Source of the DNA: an uncultured Bacteroidota bacterium
GTDB lineage: Bacteria > Bacteroidota > Rhodothermia > Rhodothermales > Salinibacteraceae
DNA: 64,000 nt
Reading direction: 5' to 3'
Assembly (NCBI GenBank): GCA_913056185.1
Contig: CAJXLV010000010.1
Coordinates: 1-64,000 of the forward strand
Within the stretch, counting starts at the first letter, position 1; each line of letters begins with the position of its first letter. Positions 55,963 to 64,000 of this stretch are shown in pieces. The translations under genes and the position numbers were made by a program. The notes below the pieces were generated by a model. It saw nothing but the letters and a program-made list of their open reading frames with translations, ran no database searches and was not told where the DNA came from.

Positions 55963-58425
55963 TCACTCGGCAGCCCCTGCACGGCCGTTGTTCAGCGCAA
56001 ACTGGCGCCGATGGTCGGCAAACGCATGGAGCCGGGCCTCCACCCGTGCATTGACAGTATCGTCGGGGAAGGCGCCCTGGTCGTCGCGCGTCCCGGCCTC
56101 CACGCCCGTCAAGAGCTCGATGCCCTGGTCGATCGTTTCCACGGGGTAGACGTGAAAGTCGCCCGTGCGGACAGCCTCCACTACGTTGGGACGCAGCATG
56201 AGGTTATCGGCATTAGGGGCAGGAATCAAAACCCCCTGCTCGCCGGTCAGGCCCCGTTCAGCGCAGATGTCGAAGAAGCCTTCGATCTTCTCGTTCACGC
56301 CGCCGATGGGCTGCACCACCCCGCGCTGGTTGACCGACCCGGTCACGGCCAGAGACTGCCTGAGGGGCACCTCCGAGAGCGCCGAGAGCAGCGCGTAGAG
56401 CTCGGCCGAGGAGGCGCTGTCTCCGTCGATGCCGCCGTACGACTGCTCAAACACGAGGCGGGCTGAGAGGGAAAGCGGCGACTGCTGCGCGAACCGTCCC
56501 TCCAGGAAGCCCGCGAGGATGAGAACGCCTTTCGAGTGAAGGGGGCCGCCCAGGGCCGCCTCGCGCTCGATGTCCACAATCTCCCCCGTGCCGAGGCGCA
56601 CCCGCGCGGTGATGCGGTTTGGCTTTCCGAAGCTGACTCCCCCCATCTCCAGATACGACAGGCCGTTGATCTGGCCGATGGTGGTGCCCTGGGTGTCGAT
56701 GTACACCTTCTCGCGCTCGATGGACTCGTGCACACGATCCCGTAGGCGTCCCGCACGGCGGACCTGCGCGTCGATGGCCTGCTGCACGTGCGCCTCCGTC
56801 ACCGTGGGAGCCCCGTCGTCCCGGGCCCAGTGGTCGGCCTCGGTCATTAGGTCGCGGATGTCGGCCACCTGCGCACTGAGCTTCTCCGTGTCGCTCACCA
56901 GGCGGAGGCTGTGCTCCAGCACCCGCGCCACGGCCGAACCATCAAAAGGCTGCAGATCGCGGTCGTCGATGGTGGTGGCAAGGAGATCAGTGTAGGCCTC
57001 TTCCTGGGCCTCCGTCCGGTCGATCTGGTCGTCAAAATCCGCCATGACCTTAAACAGGCGATCCATATCCGGGTCCAGGGCATCGAGGAGGTAGTAGACC
57101 AGCCGTTCGCCCACCACCACAATTTTGACGTCGAGTGGCACGGCCTCCGGCTCGAGCGTGAGGGTGCGCATGAGGCCGAGCGCCTGCCCGGGCGACTCAA
57201 TTTGAATCTCCCCGTTGCGGAGCGCCCGCTTGAGGCCCTCCCACGCATAAGGGTGGGTGAGCAGCTGGCGGGCATCCACCAGGAGATAGCCGCCGTTGGC
57301 CTCGTGGAGCGCGCCCTTGCGAATCAGGTTAAAGTCGGTGACCAGCGCGCCCATCTGGGCGATCTGTTCCACCTGCCCCACGAGGTTTTGGTGGTTGGGG
57401 TTGTCTTCGTACACGACAGGCGCGCCGTCGGTGTCTTCGTTGTCGACGATGAGGTTGACGCGGTAGCGGCGCCAGAAGGCCCCGTCCGGCGCAGGCGTTT
57501 CCTGGCCGCCGCCCTGCTGGCCCTGTTGCTGCATCAGGGGGCCTGGGCCCTGCTGGGGGGACGATTGGTTTTGCTGCGCCGCCTGGACGAAGAAGTCGAC
57601 ATTTTCGACCAGATCCGCCCGTATGCTATCCAGAAACGCGCACACCGCGTCGAGGTCAGCGTACTTCTCATGCAGCTCTTCCAACTGATCGTCAAGGACG
57701 AGGGTGGCCATTTCCTCGTTCAGGGCCTCAATGCGGCGGCGCGCCTCGCGTTGATGCGCGGGCACCTTCTGGAGGATGTCCTGAAGCTCCGCCTGGTAGT
57801 CGTCAATCTTCGCCTGTACCGCCTCCCGTTCCTCCTCCGGCATCGACTCCATGTCTTCCGGCGGCACCACCTCGCCGTCGCGAAGGGGGGCGAAGACGAA
57901 GCCCTGCGGGGTGCGAATGAGCGCGATGCCGCTCTCCCGGGCGCGGTCCTGAAGGTCCTCAAGCGCAGCCTCTTGGTCTTCTTGGGCCTCCTCCTGAATC
58001 ATCTCGCGGCGCGACTGATACTCCTCGCTCTCGAACGTACCGGGGAGGGCCGTCTGCAGGTCCTCGATCAGCGCGTCTACGTCCGCCCGGAGTGCACTGC
58101 CCCGCCCTGCCGGCAGCCTTAAGGCCCGGGGCTCGCGCTCATCCTCAAAGTGATTCACGTAGCAGAGGTCGGGCGGCGTTTCCTCGGTGGCCGCCTGCTC
58201 TTCCAGCAGCTCCTGCACAAGCGCGCGGCGCCCAGTGCCCGTGGGCCCAAGCGCAAATACGTTGTACCCATCGGCGTCAATGTTCATGCCGAAACGAAGC
58301 GCCTCCACCGCACGGTCCTGGCCCACCACGTTCGTATCGGCCGGGAGATCGTCGGTGGTCTCGAAGTCAAAGGTGGACGGGTCGAAGCGCTGGCGGAGGG
58401 CGTTGGCCGGAAGGGGGTCGATCAT
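55963..58425 (-). CDS. Lon-related ATP-dependent protease (AAA + S16 domains)
   Basis: An 820-aa protein. The N-terminal part has an ATPase P-loop variant ALGPTGTGRRALVQEL (~60). A long coiled-coil insertion (~150-300, EEYQSRREMIQEEAQEDQEA) follows. Next is a Gln-rich low-complexity stretch (~335-355), then the Walker B/sensor half (ANGGYLLVDARQLL). The C-terminal S16 protease has the catalytic Ser in GIDGDSASSAELY and Lys in GGVNEKIEGFF. This is the LonB-like 'AAA_32' type, distinct from LonA. The P-loop lysine is replaced (GTGRR), as often in this family, so ATP hydrolysis is uncertain. ATG 58425 is used. Confidence 0.9.
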   Translation of the reverse strand: MIDPLPANALRQRFDPSTFDFETTDDLPADTNVVGQDRAVEALRFGMNIDADGYNVFALGPTGTGRRALVQELLEEQAATEETPPDLCYVNHFEDEREPRALRLPAGRGSALRADVDALIEDLQTALPGTFESEEYQSRREMIQEEAQEDQEAALEDLQDRARESGIALIRTPQGFVFAPLRDGEVVPPEDMESMPEEEREAVQAKIDDYQAELQDILQKVPAHQREARRRIEALNEEMATLVLDDQLEELHEKYADLDAVCAFLDSIRADLVENVDFFVQAAQQNQSSPQQGPGPLMQQQGQQGGGQETPAPDGAFWRRYRVNLIVDNEDTDGAPVVYEDNPNHQNLVGQVEQIAQMGALVTDFNLIRKGALHEANGGYLLVDARQLLTHPYAWEGLKRALRNGEIQIESPGQALGLMRTLTLEPEAVPLDVKIVVVGERLVYYLLDALDPDMDRLFKVMADFDDQIDRTEAQEEAYTDLLATTIDDRDLQPFDGSAVARVLEHSLRLVSDTEKLSAQVADIRDLMTEADHWARDDGAPTVTEAHVQQAIDAQVRRAGRLRDRVHESIEREKVYIDTQGTTIGQINGLSYLEMGGVSFGKPNRITARVRLGTGEIVDIEREAALGGPLHSKGVLILAGFLEGRFAQQSPLSLSARLVFEQSYGGIDGDSASSAELYALLSALSEVPLRQSLAVTGSVNQRGVVQPIGGVNEKIEGFFDICAERGLTGEQGVLIPAPNADNLMLRPNVVEAVRTGDFHVYPVETIDQGIELLTGVEAGTRDDQGAFPDDTVNARVEARLHAFADHRRQFALNNGRAGAAE

Positions 58426-58917
58426 GGAAGGGCTGGAGGGAAGAACGAAAGGGGAAAATGGACGATGCGAACGCCTCAACGATGTGCATCCGAAAGATGT
58501 GCACCCGTCGGCCCGCTCGGGAGAGGGGGGGCGGATGGGGGCGGCCTTGTGCTGGAGGGGCAGTGTGGAGGCCTGCTGATGCCGACACGCTCGCACGGGG
58601 ACTTCCGGGGCGCGTTAGACACGAGAGGGCATCGTCGGGCCGCGGTTTCGGCCGCCGTCGGGACGAAGGCGTTCGGCCCGCAGACGTTCCGCGCAACCCC
58701 AAGGGCAGGGCCTGGACGGGACGTGGTGCCGGCGCGAATGCACGCAGGAACGCGCGGGCGCGTCCCGGTGTGTCCCGCACGCCACCTCGTGCTGTTAAGC
58801 AACATCCCGGGCAGAGGCCGGCGGCGAGGATACTCTCACGCGACCAGCACCGGGGGGCGGGACGTCGCCTCGTCAGATCGCATGCGATCAGATCACATGA
58901 GGCCAGATCGCATGAGG
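58426..58917 (+). other. 492-bp gap between lon-like gene and sulP
   Basis: This gap holds the upstream region of the - strand lon-like gene and the 3' side of sulP. A short direct repeat gatgtgcaNcc occurs twice near 58483-58505. The four-copy 15-bp tandem repeat lies at the sulP end. No protein-coding signal was recognised; the long + strand ORF here is a shadow of the two flanking genes. Confidence 0.5.
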
Positions 58918-58932
58918 TCAGGTTGCCTGAGG
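58873..58932 (+). repeat. Four-copy 15-bp tandem repeat at the sulP 3' end
   Basis: Four contiguous 15-mers of consensus tcagatcgcatgagg lie at 58873, 58888, 58903 and 58918, with increasing divergence in the last. The last copy covers the sulP stop codon (tca, 58918-58920), so the array runs from the end of the gene into the spacer. Confidence 0.85.
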
Positions 58933-60696
58933 AGTGGGGACGCGTGCATCCGGGCCCGTCCGGGCCCGGTACGTCGCAAGGCGGTTCGTCCCGTCGTCGG
59001 CATCGGCACGCTCCAGGATGTGTGCCACCGCGTGGTAGGGCGTGAGGTGAAAGTGCGCGTCGCCGAGGAGGGCGTGCAGCCCAGCGCGGCGCACCGTCTC
59101 TCGGACCGGCCCGACGAGGCCCGCCAGGTGCAGCTCAATGCCCGCCGTGTCCAGCCGCTCGGCCACAGAGAAGAGGGCCTCGGCGGCCGTCGCGTCGAGG
59201 CTGTTGATGCTGCTGCCATCCATCACCACGTGCTGGACTGGGCGCTCTTCGTGGGCGCTCTTTTCCACGATGAAGCGATACAGATACTCGGCATTGGCGA
59301 ACGAGAAGGCCGCATCCACGCGCAGCACCATGATGCCCTCAAGCCGCCGCGCATGGGCGAACCGGTCGAGGTCGCGAAAGCGGCGCGTGCCGGGGACGTG
59401 CCCGAGCTCGGCCACGTTTGGGCGGCTCATGCGGACGAGGACGGCGAGGAGCGAGGCCCCGATGCCCAGCAGAATGCCTTCCTGGATGCCGACAAAGAGT
59501 GTGCAGCCCGCGGTGAACACCGCAATGTAGCCGTCGCGCCGCCGGGCGCGGAACAGGCGCCGCAGCTCCTGCAGGTCAATCAAGCCCATTCCGGACACGA
59601 TGATAATGGCCGCGAGGATCGGCAGCGGCAGGTAGTAGAAGAGGGGCGTGAGGAAGAGGAGGGTGAGGGCAATGACGCCGGCCGCAAACGCATTCGCCAG
59701 GGGGGATGCGGCGCCGGTGCGATCGTTCACCGCCGATCGTGAGAAGCTGCCCGAGGCGGGAGGGGCCTGAAACAGGCTGCCGACCAGGTTCCCGGCCCCG
59801 ATGCCGATCAGTTCCCGGTTGGGGTCGATGGTGTAGCCGTGCCGCTTCGCAAAGATGCGTCCCAGCGACACATCCTTCATGAACTGCACCAGGGCGAGGG
59901 TGACGGCCACCGGCCCCAGCGCATCCAGGTGCTGCAGGCTGGCGGCCCAGGCGTCGGGGCGGGGGAGGCCCGTGGGGACCGTGCCGATGACGGCTACGCC
60001 CTGGCGCTCAAATTCGAAGAGCCAACTCATGCCCGTGCCTCCCACGACCGCCACCAGCGGCCCCGGCACGTGCGGCACCCACCGTGCCAGCCCCACCAGG
60101 AGGCCCACGCCCCCCAGTCCAATGCCGAGGGTAAGCGGATGCGTCTGCCCGGCCTGCTGGACGGCATCCCAGAGCAGCACATGTACGTACTGAGAACGTG
60201 CCAGGTCGATGCCGAGCAGGGTGCCCAGCTGGCTAAAGGCGATGATGAGGGACGCAGCGGTCGTGAGGCCCGCAATGACGGGGCGTGAGAGCAGGCGCGC
60301 CACGAACCCCAGCCGCAGGACCCCCATGAGCACCTGCACGCCTCCCACCATTGCCGTTAGCAGAATTGCAAGGGCCACGTACGCCTCCGTTCCGCTTTGC
60401 GCCACCGCCCCCACGCCTGCGCCCACAATCAACATGTCGATGGCCACAGGCCCAAGGGCCAGCTGTCGGGACGTGCCGAACAGCGGGTATACGAGAAGCG
60501 GGACGAGGCCGGCGTACAGGCCGTAAATGGGGGGCAGGCCCGCAATGACGGCGTAGGCCATGGCCTGCGGGATCAGCATTGCCCCCACTGTCAGCCCCGC
60601 CGTAGCGTCGTGCCGAAGCGCCGCAGTGGAATAGTCGGAGCCCCAGGGGGAGAGGGGGAGAGCGGCCCGGGTGCGGGCCCATGCCTGCTGCCACAT
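58918..60696 (-). CDS. SulP-family anion transporter with STAS domain
   Basis: A 592-aa membrane transporter. Start ATG 60696 precedes HDATAGLTVGAMLIPQAMAYAVIAGLPPIYGLYAGL, the standard SulP first-helix motif. The transport domain (~30-430) continues with LLSRPVIAGLTTAASLIIAF and GNLVGSLFQAPPASGSFSRSAVN. The C-terminal STAS domain (~470-590) has HVVMDGSSINSLDATAAEALF with the Asp-Ser loop. Sulfate or bicarbonate uptake is usual for the family; the exact ion is open. The track ORF start at 61080 intrudes on aroE and is rejected. Confidence 0.92.
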   Translation of the reverse strand: MWQQAWARTRAALPLSPWGSDYSTAALRHDATAGLTVGAMLIPQAMAYAVIAGLPPIYGLYAGLVPLLVYPLFGTSRQLALGPVAIDMLIVGAGVGAVAQSGTEAYVALAILLTAMVGGVQVLMGVLRLGFVARLLSRPVIAGLTTAASLIIAFSQLGTLLGIDLARSQYVHVLLWDAVQQAGQTHPLTLGIGLGGVGLLVGLARWVPHVPGPLVAVVGGTGMSWLFEFERQGVAVIGTVPTGLPRPDAWAASLQHLDALGPVAVTLALVQFMKDVSLGRIFAKRHGYTIDPNRELIGIGAGNLVGSLFQAPPASGSFSRSAVNDRTGAASPLANAFAAGVIALTLLFLTPLFYYLPLPILAAIIIVSGMGLIDLQELRRLFRARRRDGYIAVFTAGCTLFVGIQEGILLGIGASLLAVLVRMSRPNVAELGHVPGTRRFRDLDRFAHARRLEGIMVLRVDAAFSFANAEYLYRFIVEKSAHEERPVQHVVMDGSSINSLDATAAEALFSVAERLDTAGIELHLAGLVGPVRETVRRAGLHALLGDAHFHLTPYHAVAHILERADADDGTNRLATYRARTGPDARVPTPQAT

Positions 60697-60860
60697 GCCG
60701 GGATGCCTACGAACAGGAGCCTGTGTCCGGAGAGATGCGAATGCCGTAACGGGAGCGCCACCCGTGAGGAAAGCACGGCGGCCCTCAGCATCGCGGGATA
60801 GCCGAGGGCCCCATCGTTGATTCCCGCCTGGTGTAAAGGAGTCGCAAAGAAAGGGGCCGA

Positions 60861-61757
60861 CTACGACCGGTCGCGCAATTCCTCGTACACTGCCTCCCTC
60901 GGCATCGCTCGGCCGGTCCACTGCTGGTAGGCCGCCGCGGCCTGTTCCACAAGCATGTCGAGCCCACCGATGGAGGTGGCGCCCTGTGCGTCGGCCTCCT
61001 GCAGCAGGCGCGTGGCCTCCGGAGTGTAGACGAGATCGTAGACCACATGCTCGGGGCCAAAGTCGGTGGCCGAAGGCCAAGGCGTTTGGCCGCGGCGGTC
61101 GGGCGCCATGCCGAGGGGGGTGGCATTCACGACCAGTCGGCTGGTACGAACCGCAAGCGCAGCGCCGTCGAACGTGGAGACGCGGAGCGCATCCCGGGCG
61201 TCGTGCTCCGCAAAAGACGCCGCGAGCGACTCGGCCTGCTCGGGACGCCGGGCGACCACCGTCAGGCGCTCGGGGCGGTAGCGGGTCAACAGGCCGTAGA
61301 CCACCGCCCGCGCCGCGCCACCGGCCCCAAACACCAGCATGGGCGCCCCCTGCAGCGCATCGTCCGCTCGCCGTGCCAGCGGGGCAAGAAAGCCCGCCAC
61401 ATCCGTATTGTCGCCCCGAAGCCGGACGGTGCCGCCGGAGGCCTCCGTCCGCACGATGGTGTTGACGGCCCCCACTGCGGCGGCGCGCTCCGTGAGGGTG
61501 TCGAGCCCAGCCTGTACGGCCTCCTTGTGGGGAGTCGTCACGTTGGCGCCCAGAAACTGGAGGGCGCGCAGGCCTGCCACGGCTGCCTCAATCTCCGCCG
61601 GGCGCACCGGCGTGGCTACGTACACGGCATTGACGCCCTGGGCCTGGAAGGCGGTGTTGTGAATGTGGGGCGAGAGCGAGTGGGCCACCGGATGGCCCAC
61701 CAGTGCGACCGTTTGGGTGGTGCCGTCGATAAAGGAGAAATCAGCGGAAGCGGCCAC
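60861..61757 (-). CDS. aroE: Shikimate dehydrogenase
   Basis: A 298-aa enzyme of the shikimate pathway reducing 3-dehydroshikimate with NADPH. HSLSPHIHNTAFQ binds substrate, the catalytic Lys is in NVTTPHKEAV, and the partner Asp is in RGDNTDVAGFL. The NADP loop is FGAGGAARAVVYGLL. The C-terminal LDMLVEQAAAAYQQWTGR is also conserved. It lies 164 bp upstream of the sulP start on the same strand and is divergent from trkA. Confidence 0.95.
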   Translation of the reverse strand: MAASADFSFIDGTTQTVALVGHPVAHSLSPHIHNTAFQAQGVNAVYVATPVRPAEIEAAVAGLRALQFLGANVTTPHKEAVQAGLDTLTERAAAVGAVNTIVRTEASGGTVRLRGDNTDVAGFLAPLARRADDALQGAPMLVFGAGGAARAVVYGLLTRYRPERLTVVARRPEQAESLAASFAEHDARDALRVSTFDGAALAVRTSRLVVNATPLGMAPDRRGQTPWPSATDFGPEHVVYDLVYTPEATRLLQEADAQGATSIGGLDMLVEQAAAAYQQWTGRAMPREAVYEELRDRS

Positions 61758-61977
61758 GGCAGAGGAGCATTGTGGGACAAACAGAGCCTGACACCCGTAA
61801 AATCGCTCCTCCCTTTCAAGTTCGCCGTCTCCGGCCTCGCTTTACGACCTCACACATCCGGCCACATTGCCGGCCCCTGATGAACGCTCCGGACGCCCCC
61901 CGCGGGGCGGTTGTCTCCGGGGCCCAAAACCGGTACCTTTTTGCGCAGTCTCTTTCGGATTCCCCCTTCCGCACCGC

Positions 61978-63327
61978 ATGCAAACCGTAGTCGTCGGCGC
62001 CGGGGAGGTCGGGTTTGACGTCGCCCGCATCCTCGCCCTGGAGCAGCACGATGTTACCGTAATCGATGTCAAGGAGGACGTGCTCCGCACCGTCCACAAC
62101 ACACTGGATGTGATGACGGTGCACGGCAATGGCACCTCCGCGCAGGTCTTGGAAGAGGCAGGGATTCGGGGGGCGGACCTGCTCGTGGCCGTCACGGCCG
62201 TCGACGAGGTGAACCTGATTGCCTGCATGATGGCCGACCGCCTCGGCGTAGAGACAACGGTGGCGCGCACCCGTACCGATGAGCTCGAGCGCACCCACTC
62301 GGTTCTGGAAGCAAAGGACTTTGGGATCGATCTTGTCATCCATCCGGAGGAGAGCGCAGCGGTGGAGGTGACGCAGCTCATTCAACGGGCCGGGGCCACC
62401 GACCTGCTTAGCTTTTGCGACGGGCATGTGCAGCTGCTGGGGGTGCGCCTGGATGCGAAGGCCCCTGTGGTTGGCGAGCCGCTCCGTGCGGTGGCCGCCT
62501 CGCACCCAGAGCTGGACTTCCGGGTCAAGGGGCTGGTCCGCAACGGTCAGACGCGCATTCCGGGCGGCGACGAGCGGCTGCAGGCGAACGATCAGCTCTT
62601 CGTGCTGACGCGCCCGAAGTACGTTACGCCCGTCACCCGGCTGTTGGGGAAGGGGAACGTGGATATTTCGCACGTCATGGTGCTGGGGGGGACGCGGGTG
62701 GGCGCCACAGTGGCCCGCAAGCTCAGCGAGCAAAATGGCAAACGCATCAAGTTGATTGAGCCCAGTGCCGAGCGGGCGCAGGAACTGGCGGAGCAGCTCG
62801 AGAATGTGCTCGTGCTTCACACAGACCCAACCGATATTGACCTGCTGGTGCGTGAAGGGCTAGCGGACATGGATGCGCTCGTCTCCGTGACCGATGACCA
62901 GGAGTCGAACCTTGTGACGTGTCTCATGGCAAAGCACCTGGAGGTGTACAAGACCGTGGGGCTGTTGTCAAAGGCCGCGTACATCCCCATCAGCCAGGCC
63001 ATTGGGCTTGATGCGGCGGTGAGCAAGAAGCTGGCCGTCTCGCGCGAGGTGCGGCGCTACCTGCGTGGCAAGCATGTGCTCAGTGCCGCTACGGTGCACG
63101 GCCTCGACGCCGAGATCCTGGAAATCCGGGCCGCCCCGCGAGCCCCCGTCACCACGAAGCCCCTCCAGGAACTGAATCTTCCGTCCGGGTTGCTCATTGG
63201 GGCGGTGGAGCACGACGACTCGACGGAGATCGCGACGGGGAGTACCCAGATCGGCCCCGGCGACCGGGTGATTGTGTTCGTGTTGCCAAACCAGGTGGGG
63301 GCGGTGGAGGAGCTCTTTGATGCGTAG
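61978..63327 (+). CDS. trkA: Trk potassium uptake regulatory protein TrkA
   Basis: A 449-aa peripheral membrane protein with two RCK halves. The first NAD site is VVVGAGEVGFDVARILA (GxGxxG, ~5-10); the second, VMVLGGTRVGATVARKL (~235), has a degenerate glycine motif. Each is followed by an RCK-C domain (DGHVQLLGVRLDA and KHVLSAATVHGLDAEI). It gates TrkH in response to nucleotides. ATG 61978 starts directly at the first strand. The trkH gene follows. Potassium import suits a salt-in halophile, which is inference. Confidence 0.94.
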   Translation: MQTVVVGAGEVGFDVARILALEQHDVTVIDVKEDVLRTVHNTLDVMTVHGNGTSAQVLEEAGIRGADLLVAVTAVDEVNLIACMMADRLGVETTVARTRTDELERTHSVLEAKDFGIDLVIHPEESAAVEVTQLIQRAGATDLLSFCDGHVQLLGVRLDAKAPVVGEPLRAVAASHPELDFRVKGLVRNGQTRIPGGDERLQANDQLFVLTRPKYVTPVTRLLGKGNVDISHVMVLGGTRVGATVARKLSEQNGKRIKLIEPSAERAQELAEQLENVLVLHTDPTDIDLLVREGLADMDALVSVTDDQESNLVTCLMAKHLEVYKTVGLLSKAAYIPISQAIGLDAAVSKKLAVSREVRRYLRGKHVLSAATVHGLDAEILEIRAAPRAPVTTKPLQELNLPSGLLIGAVEHDDSTEIATGSTQIGPGDRVIVFVLPNQVGAVEELFDA

Positions 63328-63483
63328 CCGCGGGCTCGCCCGCATTCCCTCTCCCGAAAGCATGCAGGACGGTCCGCGTGTCTGGCGTTTCTCCACGCCG
63401 CCCCCTTCCATTCCGAATCTTCGTCCCGACGGCCGTCGGGATGTCTCTACGCCGATCCACACACGAGGCTGACATTCCCCACC

Positions 63484-64000
63484 GTGGTTCTCAATCTTCC
63501 CGTTGTGCTCCGTACGCTCGGCGGCCTTCTGCTCTTTCTTGCGGCGGCGTTGCTGCTTCCTGCACTTGTGGGGTGGATCTATGCGGAGCCGGCAGCCTGG
63601 GGGTTTGTGTGGGCGGCGGGAATTGCGGTGGCGCTGGGGGGCGGGGCCTGGGCGGTGCTCGGAGTGCCTGGGCGAGAAGAGGTTGGGGCCCGCGAAGGCT
63701 TTGCCATCGTGGGGCTGTCGTGGATCGCGCTGTCGGCCATCGGGGCGCTGCCGTTCGTCTTTGGTGGGGTGCTGCCCTCCTACACCAATGCCTTCTTCGA
63801 AACAATGAGTGGCTTCACCACCACCGGGGCCACCATCCTGGGCGGGGCGCGTACCCCGGCCATCGAGGCCATCCCGCGCGCCTTTCACTTCTGGCGCAGC
63901 CTCGCACACTGGATGGGAGGCATGGGCATCATCGTGCTCACCCTGGCTGTGCTGCCCATCCTGGGCGTTGGGGGCATGCAGCTCTTCCAGGCGGAGGTGC
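63484..64000 (+). CDS. trkH: Trk potassium transporter TrkH (partial, 3' end beyond window)
   Basis: An open frame from GTG 63484 runs to the end of the window and is absent from the ORF track. It encodes ~172 residues with membrane helices. TrkH motifs are PFVFGGVLPSYTNAFFETMS, then the first selectivity-filter loop GFTTTGATIL, and FWRSLAHWMGGMGIIVLTL. It is the ion-conducting subunit partnered by TrkA, 156 bp upstream. The start is judged from the first hydrophobic helix (LLLFLAAALLLPALVGW); other GTG/ATG codons are possible. Confidence 0.93.
   Translation, partial: MVLNLPVVLRTLGGLLLFLAAALLLPALVGWIYAEPAAWGFVWAAGIAVALGGGAWAVLGVPGREEVGAREGFAIVGLSWIALSAIGALPFVFGGVLPSYTNAFFETMSGFTTTGATILGGARTPAIEAIPRAFHFWRSLAHWMGGMGIIVLTLAVLPILGVGGMQLFQAEV

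Noticed and set aside
58150-59742. 530-aa + strand ORF over the lon-like start and sulP end
   Set aside because: It is antisense to both genes; its repeated SDRMR-type peptides only reflect the 15-bp tandem array.

Overview
The window is GC-rich, and its proteins are acidic, with Asp/Glu-rich linkers and tails. It carries a type A C-terminal sorting domain of the type IX secretion system (T9SS), which points to the Bacteroidota/Rhodothermota. The acidic proteome, the TrkA/TrkH potassium uptake pair and the overall gene style suggest an extremely halophilic rhodothermian such as Salinibacter. The taxonomic call is an inference from protein style, not a database match.

Positions 1-30335, all on the + strand, form one large surface-polysaccharide locus. 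It opens inside a UDP-sugar dehydrogenase. A PglK/MsbA-like ABC exporter follows, then a dense and often overlapping run of glycosyltransferases (GT4, GT2, GT8-like, GT61) that includes a Wzy/WaaL-type O-antigen ligase/polymerase. Next comes a 1254-aa secreted protein with a laminin-like N-terminus and a lyase-like core. The last block holds a GT8-like transferase, a fused Zn-alcohol-dehydrogenase/Gfo-Idh-MocA oxidoreductase, a heparinase II/III-family protein, a WbuB-like GT4, and a single-ORF fusion of a WecA-type sugar-1-phosphate transferase with a WecB-type UDP-GlcNAc 2-epimerase. Together these could prime a repeat unit on undecaprenyl phosphate, build it, flip it, polymerise it and trim it. 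No chain-length regulator or outer-membrane export channel lies in the window.

Positions 30336-36628 hold a long leader with two hairpins, a T9SS-sorted secreted protein, recG on the - strand and a Tat-exported metallophosphoesterase. Positions 36761-42483, on the - strand, are a complete phosphate regulon phoB-pstS-pstC-pstA-pstB-phoU. No phoR kinase is beside it.

Positions 42715-64000 are a mosaic: a MATE transporter; an HNH-nuclease/SF2-helicase fusion followed by an outer-membrane barrel protein; threonine ammonia-lyase; a TetR regulator with a palindromic operator candidate, followed by nitroreductase, DoxX, ABC exporter and SDR genes; a small secreted protein; OsmC; a two-domain universal stress protein; a Lon-related protease; a SulP transporter; aroE; trkA; and the start of trkH.

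The less ordinary items are the WecA-WecB fusion, the HNH-helicase fusion, a 40-bp dispersed intergenic repeat present in inverted orientation at 30.35 kb and 53.65 kb, the tandem hairpins before the T9SS gene, and short 12-15 bp tandem repeats at three gene 3' ends. No tRNA, rRNA, CRISPR array or intact insertion sequence was seen.
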